Shown one piece after another: positions 1 to 8,496 of a stretch of DNA of 64,000 nt; position 1 is the stretch's first letter, and the number at the start of each line of letters is the position of its first letter. The translations under genes and the position numbers were made by a program. The stretch spans positions 62,001 through 126,000 of the forward strand of contig NZ_LNYE01000022.1 of assembly GCF_001467695.1 (NCBI RefSeq). The letters are read 5' to 3'. The DNA is from Legionella gratiana. Its GTDB lineage: Bacteria; Pseudomonadota; Gammaproteobacteria; Legionellales; Legionellaceae. The notes beneath the pieces are model-generated. The model was given only the letters and a program-made list of their open reading frames with translations. It ran no database searches and was not told where the DNA came from.

Positions 1-104
1 AAATACTTCTGTTGCACTGTTGCTCTTATAACGTAAAATACTCTCGGGATTGGTTACAAACAGGAACTGTTTGTATTTTATTTCTTAATTTTTAAGGAAA
101 AAAA

Positions 105-545
105 ATGAAAGGAAAATCATTTATCGGATTGATGGTTAGTGCACTCTCTTTGACTACAGCAGCTCATGCTGATTTTACTTTTTATTCAAGTACCAATGAT
201 TGTAAAAATGTCTCTGGAAATTGGAAGGGAGCAGGAACAGCAACTCATAATAGGTGGATAAAGTGCCATTATGAAGGATCGGGAACAATAAGTGAGTTAG
301 ACAGCGCAGGTAATTTTACACTAGAGGTGGAGGCGCGTAAGCTTTCGGGATCGACTTTTTGCCCCTCATATACTAAACATGCATTGACGGGGGTATGTAC
401 TAATGGTCAAGTTACCGTAAAGACAGAATATGGTAATTTAACAGGTAATTTTTCAACAAATTCGGGTAGCTCCAACGGTACTCTAACAGTTCTTCCTGGT
501 ATTGACGTGGACGTAGAAATTCTATTTCAACGAGTAGCCAAATGA
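105..545 (+). CDS. Small secreted protein of unknown function
   Basis: A 146-residue protein with a clear N-terminal signal peptide: Lys-rich start, hydrophobic core, and a probable cut after AAHA near residue 22, so it should leave the cytoplasm. The mature part is Ser/Thr/Gly/Asn-rich with four cysteines (about residues 33, 54, 81 and 98), which suggests a disulphide-bonded, beta-rich fold. I recognise no domain. The ATG is preceded by TAAGGAA at good distance. It stands alone, and a GC-rich hairpin with a T tract follows the stop. The existence of the gene is well supported; its function is not. Confidence 0.75.
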   Translation: MKGKSFIGLMVSALSLTTAAHADFTFYSSTNDCKNVSGNWKGAGTATHNRWIKCHYEGSGTISELDSAGNFTLEVEARKLSGSTFCPSYTKHALTGVCTNGQVTVKTEYGNLTGNFSTNSGSSNGTLTVLPGIDVDVEILFQRVAK

Positions 546-556
546 TAATGAGACAA

Positions 557-585
557 CTTGGGGAGCAAGGCAGCCCCAGGTTTTT
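557..585 (+). terminator. Intrinsic terminator after the small secreted protein
   Basis: A 7-bp stem (CTTGGGG at 557-563 with CCCCAGG at 574-580, one G-T pair) and a 10-base loop are followed directly by five T residues, 12 bases after the stop codon at 545. Confidence 0.65.
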
Positions 586-638
586 AATGAGTGCTCTCGG
601 AGTATGTCTTTCTTTATTAAGAGTCAGATAAAAAATAC

Positions 639-734
639 TTGTCATTGCGAACAAAGTGAAGCAATCCAGCTCAAGTCTTCAATGCAATACCGATCTAGAT
701 TGCTTCACCAAGGCTCTTAACGAACGTCACAATT
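639..734. repeat. Degenerate GCAATGAC-type palindromic repeat
   Basis: The arm GTCATTGCGAACAAAGTGAA GCAATC (641-666) is met about 35 bases later by an imperfect complement containing GATTGCTTCACC and CGAACGTCACAA. This matches the pattern of the GTCATTGCGA...GAAGCAATCC repeats scattered in many bacterial genomes. The 353-base gap 546-897 contains this repeat and the preceding terminator; I see no gene in it. The short open frame across 656-844 is an accident of the repeat. Confidence 0.5.
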
Positions 735-897
735 TGTATAAAAATTGCGAAGTTCGTGCGGTACGTTTTTCAGACCCTGTATATCGGCTCGTAACGACGA
801 AAATACACAGACAATTACTTATGGGTAATTGGAAGATTATGTGAACGCTTACTCTTTTTACATTTAGGCTAATAAAATAACCTCAAATTAACTCTCG

Positions 898-2034
898 TTA
901 ATTAAGCGAATTTTTTAAAGCAACAATATGCTGATAAGCCTCGTTGATTCTTTCTTGGCTTATCTCGCCTGAATTGACTTTAGCTTCAATGAGATCGATC
1001 ACCTGTTTGGGATCTTGTGGTGCTATAGGTAAATTATTACCAAATAGTAACATATCTGCACCGGCATTTATTGCTAATACTAATGCTCGTTCAAGTCCAT
1101 AATTATCACTAATAGCTTTCATTTGCATATCATCAGTAATAATAACCCCTTTAAAATGAAGTTGCTTGCGTAAAAGATCAGTTAAAATTTTATGAGATAG
1201 TGTTGCGGGTATTCCAGAAGGATCCAATTGTCGATTTACAAGATGTGCTGTCATAACAATACCGCAGGAGGTAGATGAACTTAGTAGTTGCTCAAAAGGC
1301 TCTAATTCATAGGTTTGCCACGTATCGGTTACATCCACAAATCCCAGGTGTGAATCCTTGGTTGAGCTGCCATGGCCTGGAAAATGTTTATAAGCACATT
1401 GGATTTTTTGATTTAAGAAATGTTGCGTATAGATACGGGCATAACGAATGACCTGTTTGGGATCGCTGGAAAAGCTTCTTTCTATTTTGCCAATAATAGG
1501 ATTGTCTGGATTGACATTTACATCAAGCTCAGGAGCAAAATTTACATTAAACCCCGCTTTTTTTAACGTTTGAGTCATTGATTCCGCAGTAGATTCTGCT
1601 TCATTAAGCGATTTTTTTCCTATTTCAGCTGCTGACAAAACGGTAGGAAATCCATACTGTTCTCCTAAGCGATTTACTTTCCCCCCTTCATAATCTACGG
1701 AAATAAGTAATGGCAGCTGGGGACGATGATGTTTTAAATTAGCTTGTTGAGTAAAATATTGCAAATTGCTATTCAGTTGATGAACTTGCTCTGGGCTTTC
1801 AATATTTTTATCAAAATTATTTGTGTGATAATTATAATCAAATAAAATAACGCCACCAATATTTTCTTCTTCGATAGTTTTTACTATTGGAGATTGATCA
1901 TTGATTTTTTTTCCTTCAAAACCAATAAGAAGCATTTGGCCAATTTTATCGCGTAAACTCACTTCAGATGTAGTGCTAGCAATACAGCTTACAGAAAAGC
2001 ATAAAAGCAGCAATAAAGAAATTAAAGAGCTCAT
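898..2034 (-). CDS. Glycoside hydrolase family 3 beta-N-acetylhexosaminidase-like protein
   Basis: A 378-residue GH3 TIM-barrel enzyme. It carries the NagZ-type signature KHFPGHGSSTKDSH (about residue 215), which holds the His/Asp acid-base pair, and the nucleophile segment IITDDMQM (about residue 300). Such enzymes remove N-acetylglucosamine from muropeptides during peptidoglycan recycling. Unlike cytoplasmic NagZ it starts with a hydrophobic signal sequence (residues 1-20), so it probably acts in the periplasm or outside; VSC at 15-17 is a poor lipobox. An AAGGA ribosome site precedes the ATG. It is transcribed alone. Family assignment is firm; the natural substrate (muropeptide or another GlcNAc glycan) is inferred. 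Confidence 0.85.
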   Translation of the reverse strand: MSSLISLLLLLCFSVSCIASTTSEVSLRDKIGQMLLIGFEGKKINDQSPIVKTIEEENIGGVILFDYNYHTNNFDKNIESPEQVHQLNSNLQYFTQQANLKHHRPQLPLLISVDYEGGKVNRLGEQYGFPTVLSAAEIGKKSLNEAESTAESMTQTLKKAGFNVNFAPELDVNVNPDNPIIGKIERSFSSDPKQVIRYARIYTQHFLNQKIQCAYKHFPGHGSSTKDSHLGFVDVTDTWQTYELEPFEQLLSSSTSCGIVMTAHLVNRQLDPSGIPATLSHKILTDLLRKQLHFKGVIITDDMQMKAISDNYGLERALVLAINAGADMLLFGNNLPIAPQDPKQVIDLIEAKVNSGEISQERINEAYQHIVALKNSLN

Positions 2035-2099
2035 TCTTGTCCTTAATATTAACTAAATGGTTTAAATTTTATCACTTATTTTTCGAGTATGATACATGA

Positions 2100-2879
2100 T
2101 TATGTAAATAATTGCGCTTTTATCGCATTAATGTACATTTTATCGATAACTTCTATAATTAGGGAGGCAGGTCCAACTGCAGTAGATGATGTTGGTCCAA
2201 CACATTCTGCATAAAAACGGACGGAACTTTTTGCTGCTAAAAACGGATCTTTAATGACACTATGAAAAGCGCTGATAATTCCTGAAAGTAAATTTCCTAT
2301 TCCTGCCACTTTCTGTAAAAGCTCAGAGTCAAAATTAAATTGAGCCATTTGTTGCGAATCAACAACGATATGCCTTTTTCCACTAACTACTACAGCCATA
2401 TTATATTTTTTTGATAATGATTTTGTATTTTCTATAATAATTTTCTCATCGATAAGATGCATGCTATCTTGGATTGCAAGTTCTCCTGTAAGTAAGCTTG
2501 CAATTTCATTGGGGTAGCCACGGAGAATGGAAATTTGATGATTTTTAATCATACTAATTGCCGCATCCGTTCTGTATCGGCTTGCACCAGATCCTACAGG
2601 ATCTAAGATAATGGGCACATCCAGTTGTTTTGCCATCTTGCAGATATGATTACATAGTTTAATAAATGAATTGTCTAATTTTCCTAGATTGATCACTACT
2701 GATCCTGAAATTTTCAATAATTCTTCAAGCTCTTGTTCTGCGTTGCACATGATGGGAAACCCACCAATACTGCGTATGCCACTAGCGACATATCCCATAG
2801 GGAAATAGTTTGTGATGGTTAATATGAAGGGTTTTTGTTGCCTAATTTTTCTTAACGCTTCATTTACTTCTGGGGTCAT
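2100..2879 (-). CDS. thiM: Hydroxyethylthiazole kinase (ThiM)
   Basis: A 259-residue ribokinase-fold enzyme of normal ThiM length. The family phosphorylates 4-methyl-5-(2-hydroxyethyl)thiazole to salvage thiamine. The DPVGSGASRYRT segment (about residues 98-109) is the typical nucleotide/substrate loop. The anion-hole segment reads VAGIGNLLSG, where ThiM proteins usually have G-T/S-G-C: the usual cysteine is asparagine here. No other thiamine gene is nearby, and I found no TPP-riboswitch-like sequence upstream. The start rests on family length, since the ribosome site is weak. Confidence 0.85.
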   Translation of the reverse strand: MTPEVNEALRKIRQQKPFILTITNYFPMGYVASGIRSIGGFPIMCNAEQELEELLKISGSVVINLGKLDNSFIKLCNHICKMAKQLDVPIILDPVGSGASRYRTDAAISMIKNHQISILRGYPNEIASLLTGELAIQDSMHLIDEKIIIENTKSLSKKYNMAVVVSGKRHIVVDSQQMAQFNFDSELLQKVAGIGNLLSGIISAFHSVIKDPFLAAKSSVRFYAECVGPTSSTAVGPASLIIEVIDKMYINAIKAQLFT

Positions 2880-2957
2880 AGGAAATCCATTTTTAAATTG
2901 TTTTCATTAAAGATACTTCAAATCATATATAAAGAAAGAGTAGAAGGTTATAGAAAT

Positions 2958-2981
2958 GCCTTGCCTTGATAAAGGCAAGGC
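2958..2981 (-). terminator. Hairpin downstream of the small Cys/Trp-rich protein gene
   Basis: A perfect 10-bp inverted repeat (GCCTTGCCTT at 2958-2967, AAGGCAAGGC at 2972-2981) with a 4-base loop begins 15 bases after the stop of the minus-strand gene at 2996. On that strand it is followed by ATTTCTAT, a poor T tract, so it is a probable but weak terminator. Confidence 0.5.
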
Positions 2982-2995
2982 CGATTTAATAAGTA

Positions 2996-3229
2996 TCAAT
3001 AGCAACGTAATTGACCCCAAACATTTCGCCAACATCCTGGATGATAAGGAGCTGGTCGTGCATCGGGGCCTGGACTGTTAAGTACACATACTCCATAAGC
3101 GTTTCTATGCCAACCGTGTCCACATCCTTGAGCTGCATCTGCAATTGATGTATAGCTTACAGCAAAGAGTAAAGAACCAATAATAATACCCGAACGTAAT
3201 ACTTTTGAAATGCAAGTATTTGTATTCAT
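2996..3229 (-). CDS. Small secreted Gly/Cys/Trp-rich protein, GCG_CRPN-like
   Basis: A 77-residue protein with a signal peptide (hydrophobic core about residues 13-28, probable cut after ADA-A) and a short mature region with CGHGWHRNAYGVC and CWRNVWGQLRC motifs. These resemble the small 'GCG_CRPN' proteins of proteobacteria, whose function I do not know. The four mature cysteines could form two disulphides in the envelope. A strong AAGGAGG site lies just before the ATG. It is oriented like thiM but separated from it by 116 bases and a hairpin. Confidence 0.65.
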   Translation of the reverse strand: MNTNTCISKVLRSGIIIGSLLFAVSYTSIADAAQGCGHGWHRNAYGVCVLNSPGPDARPAPYHPGCWRNVWGQLRCY

Positions 3230-3472
3230 TACATCCTCCTTGGTTTTGCTTTTTTTTCTCTCAATTTAAGTATAGTAAAAATTAAGTTTAATTTTTTTTA
3301 TATAGGGATGTCGGTTTATAATCACCTCGATTGACCTAGAAACACATTGTGTTTTTTACGAATTTATTGAGCTCTTCTAACGAAATTTCTTTAAATCATA
3401 TAGCCTTATTTCTCTCCTTTTCTCTTAAAATTAAGATAAACTTTCTTATCCAAAAACCAATAATAGATTTCT

Positions 3473-3748
3473 ATGACTAATCAAATATGTATGCGGTGTT
3501 ACGTTTCGGGAAAAGTCCAAGGAGTATGGTATCGAGCATCTGCTCAATCGGAAGCGAGAAAGCTAGGTATTACTGGCTGGGCACGAAATCTTGATGATGG
3601 ACGTGTGGAAGTTTTCGCTTGTGGTACCGTTAACCAGCTGCAAATATTCTACGAATGGTTAAAAATGGGGCCTCAGCATGCTGTTGTGCAGGAGTGTACT
3701 TATGAAGAGCTTATCTGGCAGCAGTATAGTGGTTTTGATACGTTTTAG
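3473..3748 (+). CDS. acyP: Acylphosphatase
   Basis: A 91-residue single-domain protein of standard acylphosphatase size. The phosphate-binding loop and catalytic Arg lie in VSGKVQGVWYRAS (about residues 10-22), and the catalytic Asn lies in GWARNLDDGRVEV (about residues 34-46). It hydrolyses acyl-phosphates in the cytoplasm. It is a monocistronic plus-strand gene between minus-strand neighbours. The ribosome site is weak, but the start matches the family. Confidence 0.92.
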   Translation: MTNQICMRCYVSGKVQGVWYRASAQSEARKLGITGWARNLDDGRVEVFACGTVNQLQIFYEWLKMGPQHAVVQECTYEELIWQQYSGFDTF

Positions 3749-3807
3749 AGTGCTTTATTTTGTGAAGATCCTCTAAGGGAGTACATTTGCCAGACTTATT
3801 AAGACGT

Positions 3808-4731
3808 CTAACTATATGATTTGATAAAATGTCCTATAGATTTAACGAGCTGAAAAACTTGATCGGGCACAAAGAGTTCTAATTGAGCAAAAACATGGAT
3901 CATTCCCTTAAATTCTTCTAATTGAACAGCAACACCTAATGCATCTATTTTTTTTGCAAAGGCAATAGCTTCATCAAATAAAGGATCGTATTCAGCTGCA
4001 GCAATATAGCATGGTGGTAATAATTCTAAGTGTTTGAAATAAATTGGCGAAGCTTGAATACGATCTCCCCCATTTCGAAAATAATTATCGAAATACCATT
4101 TAATTTTTTCTCGAGTCAGTAAAAAACCTTCCCCATTGTGTTGATATGAGTCATAGTTCATTGAAAAATCAACTGATGGGTAGATTAATGCTAATCCTTT
4201 AATCTCATTATCGCCGCGCTCTTTCATTTGATGACAAACCGAAAGTGCTAAATTGCCCCCCGCGCTATCACCAACCATAAATACGTGATTTGTATTTACT
4301 TGAAAACCTTCTAATAACTGCACTCTTTGTTCAAATACAGCAAGGCAATCGAGAAGTCCTGCTGGGTAAGGGAATTCTGGAGCTAGCCTATATCCCACTG
4401 AAACAACAACAGAATTACTAGCCACAGCAATTCGTCGGCAAAGAGCATCATGAGTTTCTATGCTACCTGATAAATGTCCACCACCATGGAAATAAAGGAT
4501 CAAGGGCAATTTTTTTTGTGGGGCAGGGTGGTAAATTCGGGTTGCTATTTCATGATCAATAAATTTAATTTCTTTATTACTTATTAATGGAACAAATGTT
4601 TTGGGTTGCAGCGCAAAGGCTTCAGCTGTTTTTTCTGCAAGCTCACGTACTTCTTCCGGCGTATATACCGGTGATTTTGTATTCACTAAATCTAAAAAAT
4701 TTTGTAGTGAACGTGGGATATTATTATGCAT
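3808..4731 (-). CDS. Alpha/beta hydrolase, hormone-sensitive-lipase family esterase
   Basis: An HSL-type carboxylesterase/lipase of about 307 residues. It shows the oxyanion motif FHGGGHLSGS, the nucleophile elbow GDSAGGNLAL, the acid in EYDPLFDEA and the His in GMIHVF, so the catalytic triad is complete. No signal peptide is visible, so it is probably cytoplasmic; small acyl esters are the usual substrates. The frame extends six codons upstream to a TTG at 4749; I chose the ATG at 4731, and the ribosome site settles neither. A dispersed repeat lies just upstream. Confidence 0.85.
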   Translation of the reverse strand: MHNNIPRSLQNFLDLVNTKSPVYTPEEVRELAEKTAEAFALQPKTFVPLISNKEIKFIDHEIATRIYHPAPQKKLPLILYFHGGGHLSGSIETHDALCRRIAVASNSVVVSVGYRLAPEFPYPAGLLDCLAVFEQRVQLLEGFQVNTNHVFMVGDSAGGNLALSVCHQMKERGDNEIKGLALIYPSVDFSMNYDSYQHNGEGFLLTREKIKWYFDNYFRNGGDRIQASPIYFKHLELLPPCYIAAAEYDPLFDEAIAFAKKIDALGVAVQLEEFKGMIHVFAQLELFVPDQVFQLVKSIGHFIKSYS

Positions 4732-4795
4732 TTGTGCGGTGTGCTCCAATAATAAAAAATTATCTCCATATATGAAAACACCTCATGTATCATGT

Positions 4796-4942
4796 AATGG
4801 CACTAAGTTAAGCGTTTTTGAGTAAATTCCTCTCATCTCGACATTCCGAGTCTTGTCCACGGGCTCCAGGAATCTCGCGCTAGGATTAGATCTCTGGAGC
4901 CAATGGACAAGCCACGGGAAGTAGGACAGGCCTTAACTTGTC
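4796..4942. repeat. Structured dispersed repeat, copy 1 (~147 bp)
   Basis: This copy is closely similar along its length to 42853-42996, and a fragment recurs inverted at 29563-29596. The core is a long hairpin: TTGTCCA (4853-4859) and GGCTCCAG (4862-4869) pair with CTGGAGCC (4894-4901) and TGGACAA (4904-4910). It sits between an esterase gene and an MFS gene and has no coding capacity of note. Confidence 0.75.
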
Positions 4943-4988
4943 ATTAATATGTAATACACTTAAGAGGATTTATATTCCTTAGTTTATT

Positions 4989-6188
4989 TTAGCAGCATTC
5001 TTTGCCTTCTTTAGCACTTCTCGTGATTAGCATTACAACAGTAAGTAGCCAAATTGCACTCAAGATAGTAATAAAGCGTACTAAAGGATTGACTTGCAAA
5101 TAGCCCATTACGATGACACTCAATGTTGCAAAACACATATTAACGAAACTCATCATGGCTGCAGCACTGGCTTTATCTGTAAGGGCATTTGATGCTACTA
5201 AAGAACCACCGGAAAATAATAATCCACTGAATAAATATAAGCTAGCTGTGGTCAGGAAAAACCATAATGATGATTGACTTGCAATGGACCACATGATTAA
5301 TAGATTACCGATTCCAAACGCGACCCCTACAAAACCAATAACAATGACTCGCTGTGCCGATAAACGAGCAAGTAATTGTTTGGTTAATAACCCCCCTAAA
5401 AGCATGCCAACAATATTAAGACCATTCCAGTAGCCATACTCAGCAGCTGACAATTTCAATAACTCTTCGGCTATTTGAGGACCTGCTGCTGCAAAACAGT
5501 AAGATATTGCAGAACAGCAGCCAACAACTAAAGAAAAAATCACAAGCTGCCCCGATGTAAGTGCCGTGTAATAGTCCCGAATAATGGTTACAACATGAAT
5601 CGGTTTAGGATGAACAAGTGTTTCACTAAAGATAGAGGTCCCCCAAAGCATGATGATGCCATGTGCAAGTAGAAACCAGAAGCATCCTTGCCAATGAAGG
5701 TATTCGGTAATTATTCCTCCAACCATTACAGCAATTCCGATGCCTAGTGCAAAGGATAATACGGTATAAGCCATAGCAGTTTTTCGTTGTGACTCAGGTA
5801 GCCATTCATTGATGAGCATGAAAGTACATGCAAGTCCGCTAGCTGAGCCTAGTGCAGTGAGGAGTCGGCCACTTACGAGTATCCAATAATTATTTTGAAA
5901 AATAGCGAACAAGCAAATACTAATTCCTACTAAATTAATCATTAGGCCTATGCGTAATGCTTTTAAACGTCCAAATTGATTGGCAAGGGGCGCATACATT
6001 AATTGACCAACAACATAGCCAATTAAAAATGCAGAGATTACCCATTCAATAGCACCGGGGCTTAAGTTATATTGAGTTTGAATTTGCGGTAAAGCAGGGG
6101 TAATAATTGCAGCGGAGACAGATGCAATAGAAATATAGTTGAGCAGCCAAAATAGATTAAATAAGGATTTTTTTTCTGGCTCAGACAT
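4989..6188 (-). CDS. Major facilitator superfamily transporter
   Basis: A 399-residue membrane protein with about 12 hydrophobic segments. A motif-A-like loop, QLMYAPLANQFGRLKALRIG, lies between the second and third helices, as in the drug:H+ antiporter (Bcr/CflA-like) branch of MFS. The substrate is unknown. AAGGA precedes the ATG. It is the gene downstream of the peptide-export cluster on the same strand but is separated from it by 166 AT-rich bases, so membership in that operon is not established. A role in self-protection would be speculation. Confidence 0.85.
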   Translation of the reverse strand: MSEPEKKSLFNLFWLLNYISIASVSAAIITPALPQIQTQYNLSPGAIEWVISAFLIGYVVGQLMYAPLANQFGRLKALRIGLMINLVGISICLFAIFQNNYWILVSGRLLTALGSASGLACTFMLINEWLPESQRKTAMAYTVLSFALGIGIAVMVGGIITEYLHWQGCFWFLLAHGIIMLWGTSIFSETLVHPKPIHVVTIIRDYYTALTSGQLVIFSLVVGCCSAISYCFAAAGPQIAEELLKLSAAEYGYWNGLNIVGMLLGGLLTKQLLARLSAQRVIVIGFVGVAFGIGNLLIMWSIASQSSLWFFLTTASLYLFSGLLFSGGSLVASNALTDKASAAAMMSFVNMCFATLSVIVMGYLQVNPLVRFITILSAIWLLTVVMLITRSAKEGKECC

Positions 6189-6354
6189 GACTATCCTTAA
6201 AATAGCTTTTTAACAGGGGGGGACGAATTATAAAAATTTTCTTTTTTTTGTCAATAATTTTTTTTAAGACGATTGAGCAAATCACTGTTACAAAAATATT
6301 CTTTTGATAAATCGCTTCTTTCGTAGTTCTCCAAGCGCAGCGGAACAGGCGAGT

Positions 6355-8496
6355 TTAACTTTTAAGCATGCGAAAAAACGCACCTTTGGCTTGGAGCAGT
6401 TCTTCATAATTTCCTGATTCAATGCAACGCCCTTGTTCAATGACATGGATCATATCAGCATGACGAATGGTGCTTAAACGATGAGCTACTACTATGCGTG
6501 TAATAGGGAGGCTATGGAGAAATTGCTGAATTTCATATTGAACTTTGTTATCAAGCGCACTAGTCGCTTCATCCAATAATAAAATACGTGGTTTTGCACT
6601 AATGGCACGAGCTAAATTAATGCGTTGCATTTCACCGCCAGAAAGGGTCTGTATGCCATCATTAATTAAAGTATCTATACCCATTGGCAAATCATGAATC
6701 ACCTCTTCCAGTCCTACTTGCTTTATAATTTCCCAGGCTTCCTCACGAGAAAGATGCGTATTACGTCCAGCGATATTTTCAAAGATAGTGCCGGGAATAA
6801 TTTTAGTGGACTGCAGTATTACCCCAATATGAGAGCGCAAATAGTTGATGTCGATTTGTTGTAAATCAATACCATTATATTTAATCGATCCGGAGTCAAT
6901 TGTTTCCAAGTTCAGTAATAAACGCAACAAGGTAGATTTCCCGGCCCCTGATGAACCAACGATTGCTACAAAAGATTGAGGTTCAATGGTTAGATTAAAA
7001 TCAATAAACAATGGTTTTTCGCTTTGAGGATAACGAAACAGGACCTGATTAAAAACAATATTTCCCTTAAAAATTGAGTCATCACTGGCAGGAATTGACT
7101 TTTCCAAAGGCTCATGAAAAATAGGTTGAACTTTATGATAAAGCGGCGCTATTTCGATACATTCAACCAGGGTATTAGCCAATAGAATTAAAGCGGAAAA
7201 GAATTGTGTAAAGGCAGCATTAAAAATAATGAATTGTCCAAAGCTGAGTTGAGTGCCTAGCCAAATGACTAAACCGTAGATAGTCAGGGTACTTATTCCC
7301 ATCCACCCTAAACTGAATACCTGTAAATAATTTTGATATTGAAGCGCATTGCGGTGATGTTTCATTTTTGCACTGAAAAATTGTCCCCACCATTGAAAAG
7401 CATGCTGTTCTTCATGATTAACACGAATTTTAGCAATACTATTAATAAAGCTCAACAATGTGCTATTTAAATGAATTTCTTGATTGACGACTTCTCGCTG
7501 TTCACGCAAAGTTCGGCGATTTATAAACCAAGTTACAATAATCATCACTAGCAAGAAGGCAATAACTGTTATGCTTAATTGAGTATTAATTGAAAACATG
7601 ATAATCAGATTCAAAATGGATAATAGTGATGTAACAAAGGCCTGAATCGATCCGGATTGAAGTTGCTCCTGAATTGCATTGAGAACGCTGCAACGAAAAT
7701 GCAAGTCACCTGCAGAAAATCGACGGAAAAAAGGCAGGGGGAGACGCAGCAGGCGATCCCAAAGTGACACTTGTATGCGGTATTGGGTTTTAATAGTCAG
7801 TTGCAAGAATAATATGGTTTGCATCAGTTGAATGATAATAAGCACCATGATTACCAATGACAGTAAAAGGGTTGTCTGTAATAAATAGTTAATATTCGCT
7901 TGTGGAATGATGCTGTCGAGCAAATAACCCGTGAAGAGAGGTATCGTTAATAACAAAACACTAATAAACAACTGTAGTACGATGATGTGAGTTATTTCTT
8001 TTTTGAAAGGATAAAACAGAAAAGATAATAAATCTTTAATACGTATATTATCTTTTGGCAAGGTTGGACAAAACAGATAAGCTTTTGATGCAATTTCATT
8101 CACCATTTTCGAAGTGAGTTTGCGGGGTTTTTCTTCTTCCGGATCAAGCAAAAAATAGCCTAATCTACCCTGATAAAGTAAAGCGCAAGGACGATTGTTA
8201 TAAAGGGCAATAAAAGGCCCGCAATCATAATTTTGCCAGTTTTTTTTCAGACGAAATTCACGTAAATGCAATTGATTATTATGTGCAATAGTTTTCAGCA
8301 AAGAATGCAATTCCAATGGAGTGGCTGGAGCAATGGTCGTGTTTGTTAATTTTAGTCCTGATACTTTTGCGATGATTTGACATAAAGCAAGGCAACGTTT
8401 TTCAAAATCAAGTGATTGATGAGCATGAGCATGGTGATTAATAACTTCCTGAAGAATACGTTCACAATCAGGCGGAAGTTGCTCGATATTATTCAT
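6355..8496 (-). CDS. NHLM-type peptide export ABC transporter, ATP-binding/permease (second subunit)
   Basis: A 713-residue fused permease/ATPase. An N-terminal ~150-residue soluble region precedes about six membrane segments (about residues 165-455), then an ABC domain with Walker A GSSGAGKST, signature LSGGEMQR, Walker [13 protein letters not shown] and the switch His in VVAHRLST. It lacks a C39 peptidase. The length, the N-terminal extension and the pairing with a C39-bearing partner match the second transporter of NHLM ('nitrile hydratase leader microcin') export clusters. The start overlaps the previous gene by four bases (ATGA), so translational coupling is likely. It is the last gene of the cluster. 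Confidence 0.9.
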   Translation of the reverse strand: MNNIEQLPPDCERILQEVINHHAHAHQSLDFEKRCLALCQIIAKVSGLKLTNTTIAPATPLELHSLLKTIAHNNQLHLREFRLKKNWQNYDCGPFIALYNNRPCALLYQGRLGYFLLDPEEEKPRKLTSKMVNEIASKAYLFCPTLPKDNIRIKDLLSFLFYPFKKEITHIIVLQLFISVLLLTIPLFTGYLLDSIIPQANINYLLQTTLLLSLVIMVLIIIQLMQTILFLQLTIKTQYRIQVSLWDRLLRLPLPFFRRFSAGDLHFRCSVLNAIQEQLQSGSIQAFVTSLLSILNLIIMFSINTQLSITVIAFLLVMIIVTWFINRRTLREQREVVNQEIHLNSTLLSFINSIAKIRVNHEEQHAFQWWGQFFSAKMKHHRNALQYQNYLQVFSLGWMGISTLTIYGLVIWLGTQLSFGQFIIFNAAFTQFFSALILLANTLVECIEIAPLYHKVQPIFHEPLEKSIPASDDSIFKGNIVFNQVLFRYPQSEKPLFIDFNLTIEPQSFVAIVGSSGAGKSTLLRLLLNLETIDSGSIKYNGIDLQQIDINYLRSHIGVILQSTKIIPGTIFENIAGRNTHLSREEAWEIIKQVGLEEVIHDLPMGIDTLINDGIQTLSGGEMQRINLARAISAKPRILLLDEATSALDNKVQYEIQQFLHSLPITRIVVAHRLSTIRHADMIHVIEQGRCIESGNYEELLQAKGAFFRMLKS

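Noticed and set aside
656-844. A 62-codon plus-strand open frame after the first terminator
   Set aside because: It lies across a degenerate palindromic repeat, has no ribosome site and no protein-like composition.
2880-2995. Possible TPP riboswitch before thiM
   Set aside because: No CTGAGA or ACCTGA elements; the only structure is the hairpin belonging to the upstream gene's end.
4587-4825. Plus-strand frames opposite the esterase N-terminus
   Set aside because: They are antisense to a well-supported hydrolase gene and run into a repeat.
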